A DNA stretch of 64,000 bases from Granulicella arctica (GTDB taxonomy: Bacteria > Acidobacteriota > Terriglobia > Terriglobales > Acidobacteriaceae): the NCBI RefSeq assembly GCF_013410065.1, contig NZ_JACCCW010000001.1, forward strand, positions 1,731,187-1,795,186, read 5' to 3'. Below, piece after piece: positions 26,563 to 34,227 of this stretch. The number at the start of each line of letters is the position of its first letter. Positions within the stretch are counted from its first letter, which is position 1. The position numbers and the translations under genes are program-made. Under the pieces are notes generated by a model. The model was not told the DNA's origin and searched no databases. It was given only the letters and a program-made list of their open reading frames with translations.

Positions 26563-27972
26563 TCAAGGTTTGGGCGGTGGTGGGCCGAAGAGGGTTTGGA
26601 GGAGGGTTAGAGCTTCGGCGGTGGTGTGAATGGTGGCTTCGAGCTGGGCGTCTTCGGCGGTCTCGAGCATGGGTTTGAACTGCGGGCTGGGTGGATAGCC
26701 GGCGGCGATGAGGTCGCGTCCGGTGAGGAGGAGCTGTGGGCGGATGTGCTCTTCGGGGGCGGATTCGTATTGGTGTTTGGCGAAGTCGTAGAGGGTGAGG
26801 TTGCCGTGCGCGGCGGTGCAGTCGAGGTGGTGCAGGGCGAGGTGTTCGTCGAATTTGGGAAGGCGGAGGAAGCGTTTGAGGGTGGATTGCTTCATCTGGA
26901 AGATGTCGCCGAAGCGCATGTGGTTGTGAACGAGGGCGATGATCTGGGCTTTCTCCTCATTAGAAAAGCGTAGGCGATCCAAGACGACTTCGGCGATGCG
27001 GACGCCGACCTCGACGTGGCCGTTGAAGCGGATGCGGTCGTTTGGTTTGGCGGGATCGGGTGGGCGGAAGGTGGCGGGTTTGCCGATGTCGTGGAGGAGC
27101 GCGCCCCAGGCGAGCGCGGTGCTGGGGTTGGGCGGAAGGTGTTCGAGGAGGAGCATGGTGTGGGTCCAGACGTCGCCTTCGGGGTGGAACTGGGGCGGCT
27201 GCTGGACGTTGTGCATGCGGATGGCTTCGGGGAGGATTTCGGCTAGGAGGCCGGACTGGTCGAGGAGCTCGAAGGCGCGGCGGGCGTGGCCTTCGGTGAG
27301 CATTTTGGTGAGCTCGTCGCGGATGCGCTCGTTGCTGACCTGGGCGATGGTGCGGGCCTGAGCTTTGATTGCGGCCATGGTGCTCGGGTCGATCTCGAAC
27401 TGCAGGCGGGCGGCGAAGCGGACGGCGCGGAGCATGCGGAGCTTGTCTTCGGTGAAGCGGAGAGTGGGGTCTCCGATGGCGCGGATGATTTTGGCGGCGA
27501 GGTCTTCGCGGCCTCCGACGAGGTCGAGGGTAGCGGTGGCGAGGTCGCCGGTTTTGGCGAAGGCGATGGGGTCGAGGAGCATGCCGTTGATGGTGAAGTC
27601 GCGGCGGAGGACGTCTTCTTCGGGCGAGGTGGAGAAGCGGACGGCGTCGGGGCGGCGGCCGTCGGTGTAGGCTCCGTCGTGGCGGAAGGTGGCGACTTCG
27701 GTGGTTTGTCCGTCTTCGTCACAGACCAGGACTACGCCGAAGTGGGCTCCTACGGCGAAGGTCTTGGGGAAGAGGCGCTGGACGATGTCCGGGGTGGCGC
27801 TGGTGGCTACGTCGTAGTCCTTTGGGGTGAGGCCGAGGAGCAGATCGCGGACGCAGCCTCCGGCGAAGAAGGCTTGGTGGCCAGCGTTGCGGAGGTGCTG
27901 GGCGATGTGGAGGGCGGCTTGGTATGGTGCGTCCGCTGGTTGCAAATCCAGGTACCCCCTCCCCCTATCCAA
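26563..27972 (-). CDS. CCA-adding enzyme / poly(A) polymerase-family nucleotidyltransferase with HD domain
   Basis: This 469-residue protein has the class II nucleotidyltransferase head FFAGGCVRDLLLG with the catalytic acidic pair in PKDYDVATS, a RRDFTINGML motif and the RNA-binding helical middle. A C-terminal HD domain follows (LLHDIGKP with H..HD..H ligands, near GHVEVG and VHNHMRF). It fits tRNA nucleotidyltransferases that repair the 3'-CCA end. The head begins near residue 35. The TTG start at 27972 is uncertain; the TTG at residue 10 is possible. Confidence 0.88.
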   Translation of the reverse strand: MDRGRGYLDLQPADAPYQAALHIAQHLRNAGHQAFFAGGCVRDLLLGLTPKDYDVATSATPDIVQRLFPKTFAVGAHFGVVLVCDEDGQTTEVATFRHDGAYTDGRRPDAVRFSTSPEEDVLRRDFTINGMLLDPIAFAKTGDLATATLDLVGGREDLAAKIIRAIGDPTLRFTEDKLRMLRAVRFAARLQFEIDPSTMAAIKAQARTIAQVSNERIRDELTKMLTEGHARRAFELLDQSGLLAEILPEAIRMHNVQQPPQFHPEGDVWTHTMLLLEHLPPNPSTALAWGALLHDIGKPATFRPPDPAKPNDRIRFNGHVEVGVRIAEVVLDRLRFSNEEKAQIIALVHNHMRFGDIFQMKQSTLKRFLRLPKFDEHLALHHLDCTAAHGNLTLYDFAKHQYESAPEEHIRPQLLLTGRDLIAAGYPPSPQFKPMLETAEDAQLEATIHTTAEALTLLQTLFGPPPPKP

Positions 27973-28343
27973 AGTCCTAAAATATGAAGAACAAAGGACT
28001 TAGGTTTGGACTTGAAGTGCAAAATATTGATATGAAAGGACTTAGGTGTCAAATATTTGAAAATAAAGGACTTATGTTGCGGCTTGGTGTTTGTTTTTGT
28101 TGAACTTGTCCCCTATTTCAAGGGTAACAGGTTGCCGGGGGGTTATGTGTCAGGTATATGTGGTTTGTTATGTTGGAGTTGGGTGGGTTTGGGGGTTGAC
28201 AGGGTTTCGGGTGGAGCGTTGGGCTGGAAAGGCGGCAATTGAAGCATCCTGATGCATGGGCAGTCATTTATCTTCCGGAGCTTCTGTCCCTGGGGCGACG
28301 TTCCCCTAATGTCGTGCCTCTCCCTGGGTCGGGCCACGGCACT
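27973..28343. other. Gene-free spacer with short direct repeats
   Basis: No convincing gene lies in these 371 bases. The left part holds three direct repeats near AAAGGACTTAGGT; the right part is G-rich with short GGGGCGAC/GTCGTGCC complementarity. A 61-residue plus-strand frame here has no ribosome-binding site and was not called. Confidence 0.5.
27993..28077. repeat. Three direct repeats of AAAGGACTTAGGT
   Basis: Copies at 27993-28005, 28035-28047 and 28065-28077 (the last AAAGGACTTATGT) are spaced 42 and 30 bases apart, start to start. They lie just upstream of the CCA-enzyme gene start, in AT-rich DNA. Confidence 0.75.
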
Positions 28344-29243
28344 TCAGGGAGTGTCGCCGCGTACATAGAGGACGGGACCGCCGGGATGAATTCCCCTTGT
28401 CAGGCGTGCGCGTTCCTTCGCATCTACCGTTCGGACACTGATCGGTGATGCTAAATGGAAGTCCATTTGTGATTCGGCAGGTATCGTAAGCGCTGGTCCG
28501 GGTGTCGCAGCGGAAGCCATCGCGCCGACGCCTGCTCCGAGTGCAGCGCCGGTCCCTACGCCGGCGAGTTTCCCCACGCCAGTCGTCTCGCCCTTTGCGC
28601 TGCCACTGAAGGCCCCGCCGACGATGGCTCCAATCACTGCGCCGCCCTTGACTTTGGTCTCCGTCGGCTTTGTCTTGCTCGCTCCCTGCACTTTGAACTG
28701 ATAGGTATAGAGCGGGTAGCTCCGACCACCTAGATCCAGCGAGACCAGCTTGAGCGTCAATTCGGAGGTTCCAGTCAACGTACCTGACTTTTTGGCCTGG
28801 ATGACCTCGCCATGCAGAGTTACACCGCGTGGAATGACGATCACGTTATCGACGATCACGTCGTCGCTCAAGGTGAACGATACCGGTGTGCCGTCTTTGG
28901 AATATCTGCTGCTCAACGGCTGGTTGGTCATAACGCGAATCAACGTGTCCTCGAGGACGGTGACCTGGGTGTTGGCCTTTGCATAGGCCACGACGTGTGG
29001 CTGAGACAACGAAGAGGAGGATTGGTCTGGCGGAGTATCGGGGATCTGTTGCTGAGGTTGAACCTGGGGATTCGTGGGCGAAGGATTCTCTGGGAGTGTT
29101 GAACTATCGCTCGGAGCGGCAGTGTGCGACGGTGTTGGATTTGTGCTGGAACTCTGACTCCATGCAGAGGCGCTGGTGAAGACAGCCACGGCCAGTAATG
29201 TGCTCATGCGGAGAGGGAACGTTCTGGGTATGCGGCTTGTCAT
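28344..29243 (-). CDS. Exported protein with glycine-zipper region, unknown function
   Basis: About 299 residues from ATG 29243, chosen because GAAGAGGG lies upstream; an in-frame ATG at 29267 has no such site. A signal peptide (ending near SAWSQS) and a Ser/Thr/Pro/Gln-rich linker precede a beta-rich domain (VTVLEDTLIRV, VSFTLSDDVIVDNVIVIPRGV, LTLKLVSLDLGGRSYPLYTYQF). A glycine-zipper stretch near residues 210-255 (GGAVIGAIVGGAFSG, GVGTGAALGAGVGAMA) suggests membrane association. No function can be named. Confidence 0.68.
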   Translation of the reverse strand: MTSRIPRTFPLRMSTLLAVAVFTSASAWSQSSSTNPTPSHTAAPSDSSTLPENPSPTNPQVQPQQQIPDTPPDQSSSSLSQPHVVAYAKANTQVTVLEDTLIRVMTNQPLSSRYSKDGTPVSFTLSDDVIVDNVIVIPRGVTLHGEVIQAKKSGTLTGTSELTLKLVSLDLGGRSYPLYTYQFKVQGASKTKPTETKVKGGAVIGAIVGGAFSGSAKGETTGVGKLAGVGTGAALGAGVGAMASAATPGPALTIPAESQMDFHLASPISVRTVDAKERARLTRGIHPGGPVLYVRGDTP

Positions 29244-29342
29244 GTTGTAAGCCCTCTTCTGTTCCACACTGAAACCGCTGGGAGCGGCCAGGCCTTTTTG
29301 CTGAGTTTAGGTTATGACAGCTCAATCAGTACCGCAAAGGCG

Positions 29343-29376
29343 ACCGCAGGTCCTTCGACTGCGCTCAGGATGACAG
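29343..29376. repeat. Dispersed intergenic repeat, copy A (short form)
   Basis: ACCGCAGGTCCTTCGACTGC runs directly into GCTCAGGATGACAG. TCCT/AGGA ends make a small hairpin. It is one of five copies in the window. Confidence 0.75.
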
Positions 29377-29400
29377 AGTTTTTTTGAGTTGAAGTTTAAG

Positions 29401-29460
29401 AACAAGCAACAGCAAGGGCCAATGCAGATCCTTCGGCTGCGGCTTCGCTCAGGATGACAG
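29401..29460. repeat. Dispersed intergenic repeat, copy B
   Basis: A CAAGCAACAGCAAGGGC lead is followed by GATCCTTCGGCTGCGGC and TTCGCTCAGGATGACAG. It lies only 25 bases from copy A, in the same 229-base spacer. Confidence 0.75.
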
Positions 29461-29496
29461 TTTTTTAGTGGGTGGATCGCCTCGCTACCTGCTTTA

Positions 29497-30165
29497 TTAC
29501 TGGGGGCTGGGTGTGGTGGTTGCGGGGGTGGTTGGTTTTGGTGTGGGTTTGGGGCGGGGTTTGCGTTTTTTGACGGGTGCTGGTGGTGGTGGGCAGACGG
29601 CGGGGGTGGGTGTCGGGGTGGATTGGGTGGTGCGGAGTTGGGATTGGAGGTCGTGGAGGCGCTGGTTTTCGGTGAGGGCGACGGATTGGAGGCGATCGCC
29701 GAGGTCGCGGCGGGATCGTTCGAGGCTTTCGAGCGATTGTTTGAGCGCGTTGCTCTGCGGGGTGGGGGCGGCCAGGGTGGCGACCTCGGTGACGCGGAGC
29801 AGGACGTCGTAGAGGGCTTCGATGTTGCGGTAGGCGGGCAGGGTTTGGGCGATGGAGCTGGGGTTGGCGTCGGCGACGGTGAGGAGCGGCGGGAGGGTGG
29901 TCTTGAGGTCGGTCTGGATGGAGGCGATGTTGCCGAGGGTTTCCTGGTTGACGGTGGCGGAGGTCTTCCAGCGGTCGGGGTGGATGAAGGCGAGGGTCTG
30001 CTGGAGGTTGTCGAGCGCGGGCTGGAGGATGACGGAGGGGAGTGGGGCAGCGGGCGGTCTGGATATGGGGGCTGGAGTTTGTGCGGATGTGGCTTGTGCG
30101 GCGAGGGTGGCGCAGGGTGCGGCCAGCATGGTGACGAAGAGGAGTGCGGAGGAGAGTCGCGTCAT
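29497..30165 (-). CDS. Secreted Pro/Thr-rich protein of unknown function
   Basis: About 222 residues from ATG 30165; an ATG 24 bases upstream is possible. A signal peptide (ending near CATLAAQ) is followed by a helical region (LQPALDNLQQTLAFIHPDRW, VNQETLGNIASIQTDLKTTL, NALKQSLESLERSRRDLGDR). The C-terminus is a Pro/Thr/Lys-rich tail (PPPPAPVKKRKPRPKP). The function is unknown; it may be a periplasmic coiled-coil protein. It is divergent from tsaD. Confidence 0.6.
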   Translation of the reverse strand: MTRLSSALLFVTMLAAPCATLAAQATSAQTPAPISRPPAAPLPSVILQPALDNLQQTLAFIHPDRWKTSATVNQETLGNIASIQTDLKTTLPPLLTVADANPSSIAQTLPAYRNIEALYDVLLRVTEVATLAAPTPQSNALKQSLESLERSRRDLGDRLQSVALTENQRLHDLQSQLRTTQSTPTPTPAVCPPPPAPVKKRKPRPKPTPKPTTPATTTPSPQ

Positions 30166-30306
30166 GTGTGCTCGTAAAAGAGAGATCACCCATTCCTCTG
30201 CCGGATACGGCTCAGCGGGGAAGAAGACACGGGGTTCAGGCTTCGAACCTGTTCGATCTATCTTGCGGCTTGTGGTTTATGGATGCAACTGTGCAAGGAG
30301 TTGCGG

Positions 30307-31503
30307 ATGGGAGGGAAGAGCTGTGTGCGCATCTCCTATGATGGAGGGATGGGCAATGAGGGCGGTACCGGGCTGATATTGGGGATTGAGAGCTCGTGCG
30401 ATGAGACGGCGGCGGCGGTGGTGCGGCGTGGTGGCGAGGCGCTGTCGAATGTGGTGGCGTCGCAGATGGAGCTGCATGCGAACTATGGGGGCGTGGTTCC
30501 AGAGCTGGCGAGCCGGGAGCATCTGCGGAACATTGTGGTGATTGTGCGAGAGGCTATGGCTCGGGCCGGGGTGTCGTTTGCGGAGCTGGATGCGGTTGCG
30601 GTGACGGAGGGTCCGGGGCTGGCGGGAGCGCTGCTGGTGGGGATTACGTATGCGAAGGCGTTGGCGTATGGGGTGGGGAAGCCGCTGATTGGGGTGAATC
30701 ATCTGGAGGGGCATATCCATGCGGTGCTGATGGAGGCGAGGGCGAGGGCGGAGGAGGCGATGGAGATGCCGCTGCTGGCGCTGGTGGTTTCGGGGGGGCA
30801 CACGCATTTGTATTTGGCGAAGCAGGTGGATGCGAGCTGGCGATACCAAAACGTTGGCAAGACGGTGGATGATGCGGCGGGCGAGGCGTTCGATAAGGTG
30901 GCGAAGCTGCTGGGGCTGGGGTATCCGGGGGGGCCTTGGATCGATGGGCTGGCTGGGTTGGGGAATCCTAAGGCGGTGGAGTTTAAGTTTGGACAGATTA
31001 AGACGCGTGCGGAGAAGGGTGGGCGTTCTTTCGAGGAGCTGGCGAGGTTCGACTTTTCGTTTAGTGGGATCAAGACGGCGGTGCTGCGGTATGTGGAGAC
31101 GCAGGGGATGCGGGAAGCGATCTCGGTTCGACGAGAGGCTTTGGCGGGGGTGGCGAAGCCTACGGTTGCGGATGCGGCGGGGCTTTGCGATGGACGGACG
31201 CTGGACCTGATTGCTTCTTTTCAGGGGGCGGTGGTGGGGAATCTGCTGCGGCAGGCGTTTGGGGCGGCGGAGGCGTTTGGTGCGCGGGGGATTGTGGTGT
31301 CGGGGGGCGTGGCGGCGAATGGGGAGCTGCGGCGGCGGTTTCTGGCGGAGGGTGAGCGGAGGGGGTTGCCGGTGGCGTTTCCTTCGCTGGCGTTGTCTAC
31401 GGATAATGCGGCGATGATTGCGGCGGCGGCCTGGCCACGGTTTTTGGCGGTGGAGTTTGCGGATGAAGGGATGGGGGCTTTGCCGCAGATGCGGTTGGGG
31501 TAG
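30307..31503 (+). CDS. tsaD: tRNA N6-threonylcarbamoyltransferase
   Basis: 398 residues from ATG 30307, chosen because AAGGAG lies six bases upstream; homologues usually start nearer residue 15 here. TsaD transfers threonylcarbamoyl to A37 of tRNAs that read ANN codons. Visible motifs are GIESSCDETAAAV, VVPELASREHL, VTEGPGLAGALLVG, the metal-binding HLEGHIHA, and SGGHTHLY; near the C-terminus are VSGGVAANGELR and STDNAAMIAAA. TsaB, TsaC and TsaE are not in the window. Confidence 0.95.
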   Translation: MGGKSCVRISYDGGMGNEGGTGLILGIESSCDETAAAVVRRGGEALSNVVASQMELHANYGGVVPELASREHLRNIVVIVREAMARAGVSFAELDAVAVTEGPGLAGALLVGITYAKALAYGVGKPLIGVNHLEGHIHAVLMEARARAEEAMEMPLLALVVSGGHTHLYLAKQVDASWRYQNVGKTVDDAAGEAFDKVAKLLGLGYPGGPWIDGLAGLGNPKAVEFKFGQIKTRAEKGGRSFEELARFDFSFSGIKTAVLRYVETQGMREAISVRREALAGVAKPTVADAAGLCDGRTLDLIASFQGAVVGNLLRQAFGAAEAFGARGIVVSGGVAANGELRRRFLAEGERRGLPVAFPSLALSTDNAAMIAAAAWPRFLAVEFADEGMGALPQMRLG

Positions 31504-31555
31504 AGGTGTGCATCCCACCCTTCGCGATGAGGCTGCGAAGGATGGGGCACCCGGC
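31504..31555. repeat. Hairpin repeat of the CCCATCCTTCGC family, copy 1
   Basis: CCCACCCTTCGC (31514-31525) pairs, with one mismatch, with GCGAAGGATGGG (31535-31546). A second copy lies at 34183-34216. It follows the tsaD stop and could help end the transcript. Confidence 0.65.
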
Positions 31556-31615
31556 ATCATGTTTGGACAGCCGAAGAGCTTGTCGGGCTGTTAGAAGCAT
31601 GAAAGCATCGTAGAA

Positions 31616-31828
31616 ATGATTCGTGCTTCCATCCCATTGATTCCCTTGCTCTGCATGTTTGCGCTAATTGTCATCTACCCGAGATGGATTCGCGCACTGA
31701 GAAGTAAGGCATCTCTTGGCCTGACCTCGTGGTGGTGGCTTTTTGGATCTGCGGCAGTGTGGTTTCTATGTGCCATTATTCTCAAAGCCACAAACGACAA
31801 GCACATAGGGATTTCATTATTGTGGTGA
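31616..31828 (+). CDS. Possible 70-residue membrane protein
   Basis: It reads MIRASIPLIPLLCMFALIV then a second span LTSWWWLFGSAAVWFLCAII, ending NDKHIGISLLW. Two clean transmembrane segments and a plausible composition support it, but I see only a weak ribosome-binding site and no relatives. Base composition is less GC-rich than the flanking tsaD and cysS. Treat it as tentative. Confidence 0.4.
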   Translation: MIRASIPLIPLLCMFALIVIYPRWIRALRSKASLGLTSWWWLFGSAAVWFLCAIILKATNDKHIGISLLW

Positions 31829-31962
31829 AATTTCAAATTGATCCACTTCCGTTTTGGGGGCTTAGAGCGGTTGGTGCCTTGTAGCCTGTAAAATCAAGGG
31901 TGGCATTTATTGGAGAAAGCAGACTGCAGGCGCAAGCGCCCGGCAGCAGGGTACGATTGCGC

Positions 31963-33441
31963 GTGGCTTTGGAACTCTTCAACACACTTAGCGGAACGAT
32001 TGAGACGCTTCAACCTGTCGGTGGGCCGGCGCTGCGGATGTATGCGTGTGGTCCTACGGTGTATGACTACGGGCATATTGGGAACTTTCGTACGTTCCTG
32101 CATGTCGACGTGCTGCGGCGGTTTCTGCGGCAGCAGGGGGTGGCGGTTGATCATGTGATGAACGTGACGGATGTGGACGACAAGATCATCCGAAATGCGG
32201 CGGCGGTGGGGATGCCGATTGCGGAGTATACGGCCAAGTACGAGCGGGCGTTCTTTGAAGATATGGATGCGCTTGGGGTGGAACGGCCGGAGCATATCGC
32301 TCATGCGACGGAGGCGATTCCGGAGATGGTGTCGCTGATCGAGACGCTGGCGGCGAAGGATATCGCGTACCAGACGGAGGATGGGAGCTGGTACTTCCGG
32401 CTGAGCCGGTTTCCGGAGTACGGGAAGTTGTCGAAGAAGGACCTGGACCACATCGAGGATGGGGCGCGCGTCGATGTCGATGAGTATGAGAAGGATGCGG
32501 CGCGGGACTTTGCGCTGTGGAAGGCGGTAAAGGGCGCGGAGCCGAGCTGGGATACGCGGCTAGGGCCGGGACGGCCGGGCTGGCATATCGAGTGCTCGGC
32601 GATGGCGATGAAGTTTTTGGGGAAGAGCTTCGACCTGCATGCGGGGGGCGAGGATCTGATGTTTCCGCATCATGAGAATGAGATTGCGCAGTCGGAGAGT
32701 GCGACGGGCGAGACGTTTGCGCGGCACTGGATGCATGTGCGCTTCCTGCTGGTCGAGGGGAAGAAGATGTCGAAGTCGGAGGGGAACTTTTATACGCTGC
32801 GCGACCTGCTGCTGAAGGGATATCGGGCTTCGGCGATACGGTTTTTGTTGATCTCAGTGCCTTATTGCAACCAGATGAACTTTACGTTCGATGGGTTGAC
32901 GGAGTCGACGAATGCGGTGGATCGGCTGCGGACGTTTCATCAGCGGATGGTGAAGGGCGGTTTTGCGGAGGGGCTGGATGCAGAGCTGTCGGCGGCGACG
33001 GCGAAGGCTTCGGTGGCGTATACGGCGGCTTTGGCGAATGATTTGAATACGGCGGAGGCTCGGGCGCCGATCTTTGACCTGGTGCGGGCGGCGAACTCGG
33101 CTGCCGATGCAGGGACGCTGCGGGCGGGGAATGTTCCGGAGATTCTTGCGGTGCTGGCGCTGTTCGATGGCGTGTTTGCGGTGCTCGAGGATCGCGATGC
33201 TGAGATTACGCGGAGTGCGTTGACGTGGGCGGAGTCTGAGGGCAGGCTGGGTGAGGCTGATCCTTCGCTGGTGGCTACGCTGGCGTTCAGCGACGCAGAT
33301 ATCGATGCGTTGGTGGCGGAGCGGACGCAGGCGAAGAAGACGCGGAACTTTGGCCGCGCGGATGCGATCCGGAATGAGCTGCTGGAGAAGGGGATTGTGC
33401 TGGAAGACAGCAAGGATGGGGTTCGCTGGAAGAGGAAGTAA
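31963..33441 (+). CDS. cysS: Cysteinyl-tRNA synthetase
   Basis: 492 residues from GTG 31963 (MALELFNTLSG), where homologues usually begin; an in-frame GTG at 31900 would add 21 unlike residues. The enzyme charges tRNA-Cys. Seen in order: RMYACGPTVYDYGHIGNFR with the HIGH-type motif and first zinc Cys, WHIECSAMAM, the zinc-binding HHENE, and KKMSKSEGN. The length is normal. It is followed by a strong hairpin terminator. Confidence 0.95.
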   Translation: MALELFNTLSGTIETLQPVGGPALRMYACGPTVYDYGHIGNFRTFLHVDVLRRFLRQQGVAVDHVMNVTDVDDKIIRNAAAVGMPIAEYTAKYERAFFEDMDALGVERPEHIAHATEAIPEMVSLIETLAAKDIAYQTEDGSWYFRLSRFPEYGKLSKKDLDHIEDGARVDVDEYEKDAARDFALWKAVKGAEPSWDTRLGPGRPGWHIECSAMAMKFLGKSFDLHAGGEDLMFPHHENEIAQSESATGETFARHWMHVRFLLVEGKKMSKSEGNFYTLRDLLLKGYRASAIRFLLISVPYCNQMNFTFDGLTESTNAVDRLRTFHQRMVKGGFAEGLDAELSAATAKASVAYTAALANDLNTAEARAPIFDLVRAANSAADAGTLRAGNVPEILAVLALFDGVFAVLEDRDAEITRSALTWAESEGRLGEADPSLVATLAFSDADIDALVAERTQAKKTRNFGRADAIRNELLEKGIVLEDSKDGVRWKRK

Positions 33442-33461
33442 GTTTTTATCTGAGTTGAGCG

Positions 33462-33500
33462 AATGGGCGTCTGCGCGGGTTGGCAGACGCCCATTTGTTT
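33462..33500 (+). terminator. Rho-independent terminator of cysS
   Basis: A 13-bp perfect stem pairs AATGGGCGTCTGC (33462-33474) with GCAGACGCCCATT (33483-33495), followed by TGTTTG. It lies 20 bases after the cysS stop. Confidence 0.85.
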
Positions 33501-33506
33501 GCGTGT

Positions 33507-33923
33507 CTACCCGATATGAGTGGTGGCGCAGGTGGTGGTGCAGGTGCGGCACTGGTGGCAGAAGCTGCGGTTGAGCAGGTGTGCGGTGACGAGCAGGAAC
33601 GAGCCGGTGACGCTGAGGAGGAGCTCGGCGGTGCGGTTGAGGCTGTTGCCGGTCCAGGCGACGATGAGGATGAGGGCAATGCCTGCGGCGATGAGCGCGA
33701 GCAGCGGCTTACGGCGGTGGATGCGGTAGCCGGGGAGGAATCCGATGAGGCCGAAGAGGACGACGCCGATGGCGAGGAGGCGATGGGTGGCGGTGTCTCC
33801 GGGGAGGTAGGGGAGGATGTTGGGGAAGAGGCTGATGGCGACGGGCGTCAGGAGGCAGTGAACGAGGCAGATGGCGGAGGCGGTGGCTCCGGCGATGTCG
33901 GCGTGTTGGTGGAGGCGGGTGAT
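33507..33923 (-). CDS. MerC-like membrane protein
   Basis: A MerC-like protein of about 138 residues if translation begins near 33923. The conserved SAICLVHCLLTPVAI has the CxxHC metal-binding pair of MerC; four hydrophobic spans follow, and the tail is Cys-rich (FCHQCRTCTTTCATTHIG). The only ATG in frame is at 34187, inside a dispersed repeat, and gives an unlikely N-terminus. AAAAAGGA precedes an ATC at 33921-33923, a possible non-canonical start. A Fur-type box lies 56 bases upstream. A role in metal uptake or sensing is inferred. Confidence 0.7.
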   Translation of the reverse strand: MTRLHQHADIAGATASAICLVHCLLTPVAISLFPNILPYLPGDTATHRLLAIGVVLFGLIGFLPGYRIHRRKPLLALIAAGIALILIVAWTGNSLNRTAELLLSVTGSFLLVTAHLLNRSFCHQCRTCTTTCATTHIG

Positions 33924-33978
33924 GGTGTGTTCCTTTTTGTCTTGGGGACGTGTCAGGATGGTGTGCGCAAGTTCTTTA

Positions 33979-34002
33979 GATAATAATAATTCATTATTGT
34001 TA
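33979..34002 (-). promoter_or_regulatory. Fur/Zur-type operator candidate
   Basis: GATAATAATAATTCATTATT closely resembles the classical Fur consensus GATAATGATAATCATTATC and is an AT-rich near-palindrome. It sits just upstream of the MerC-like coding region. Repression by a Fur-family metalloregulator is inferred; which metal is unknown. Confidence 0.6.
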
Positions 34003-34080
34003 ATGGATGGGTAAGAATGTTTGGTTTTGCTGCGGGATGGTGTGCTTTGGTTGGGTAAGAGTTTTTGGGGAGGGTAAGGA

Positions 34081-34156
34081 AGAACAGGCAACGGCAACAG
34101 CAAGAGCAACCGCAGGTCCTTCGACTGCGTGCTTCGCACTTCGCTCAGGATGACAG
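34081..34156. repeat. Dispersed intergenic repeat, copy C
   Basis: An AGAACAGGCAACGGCAACAG lead is followed by CCGCAGGTCCTTCGACTGC, a GTGCTTCGCAC mini-hairpin and TTCGCTCAGGATGACAG. It lies between the MerC-like gene and the TonB-dependent receptor gene. Confidence 0.8.
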
Positions 34157-34182
34157 TTCTTATTTGAGGGGAGACAGGCGAT

Positions 34183-34216
34183 CCCATCCTTCGCGATGAG
34201 ACTGCGAAGGATGGGG
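34183..34216. repeat. Hairpin repeat of the CCCATCCTTCGC family, copy 2
   Basis: CCCATCCTTCGC (34183-34194) pairs perfectly with GCGAAGGATGGG (34204-34215). It is followed by GTTTTATTT on the plus strand, so it also looks like a terminator in that direction. It begins about 12 bases beyond the end of the receptor gene. Confidence 0.7.
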
Positions 34217-34227
34217 TTTTATTTGGG

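Noticed and set aside
27993..28077. CRISPR array
   Set aside because: Only three 13-base units with unequal spacing and no cas genes in the window.
28057..28242. 61-residue plus-strand frame
   Set aside because: No ribosome-binding site; falls in repeat-rich spacer.
30230..30280. tRNA-like GTTCGA sequences near tsaD
   Set aside because: No acceptor stem or anticodon arm could be fitted around them.
30277..31560. 427-residue minus-strand frame over tsaD
   Set aside because: Antisense to a clearly conserved gene; Arg/Pro/His-rich and without motifs.
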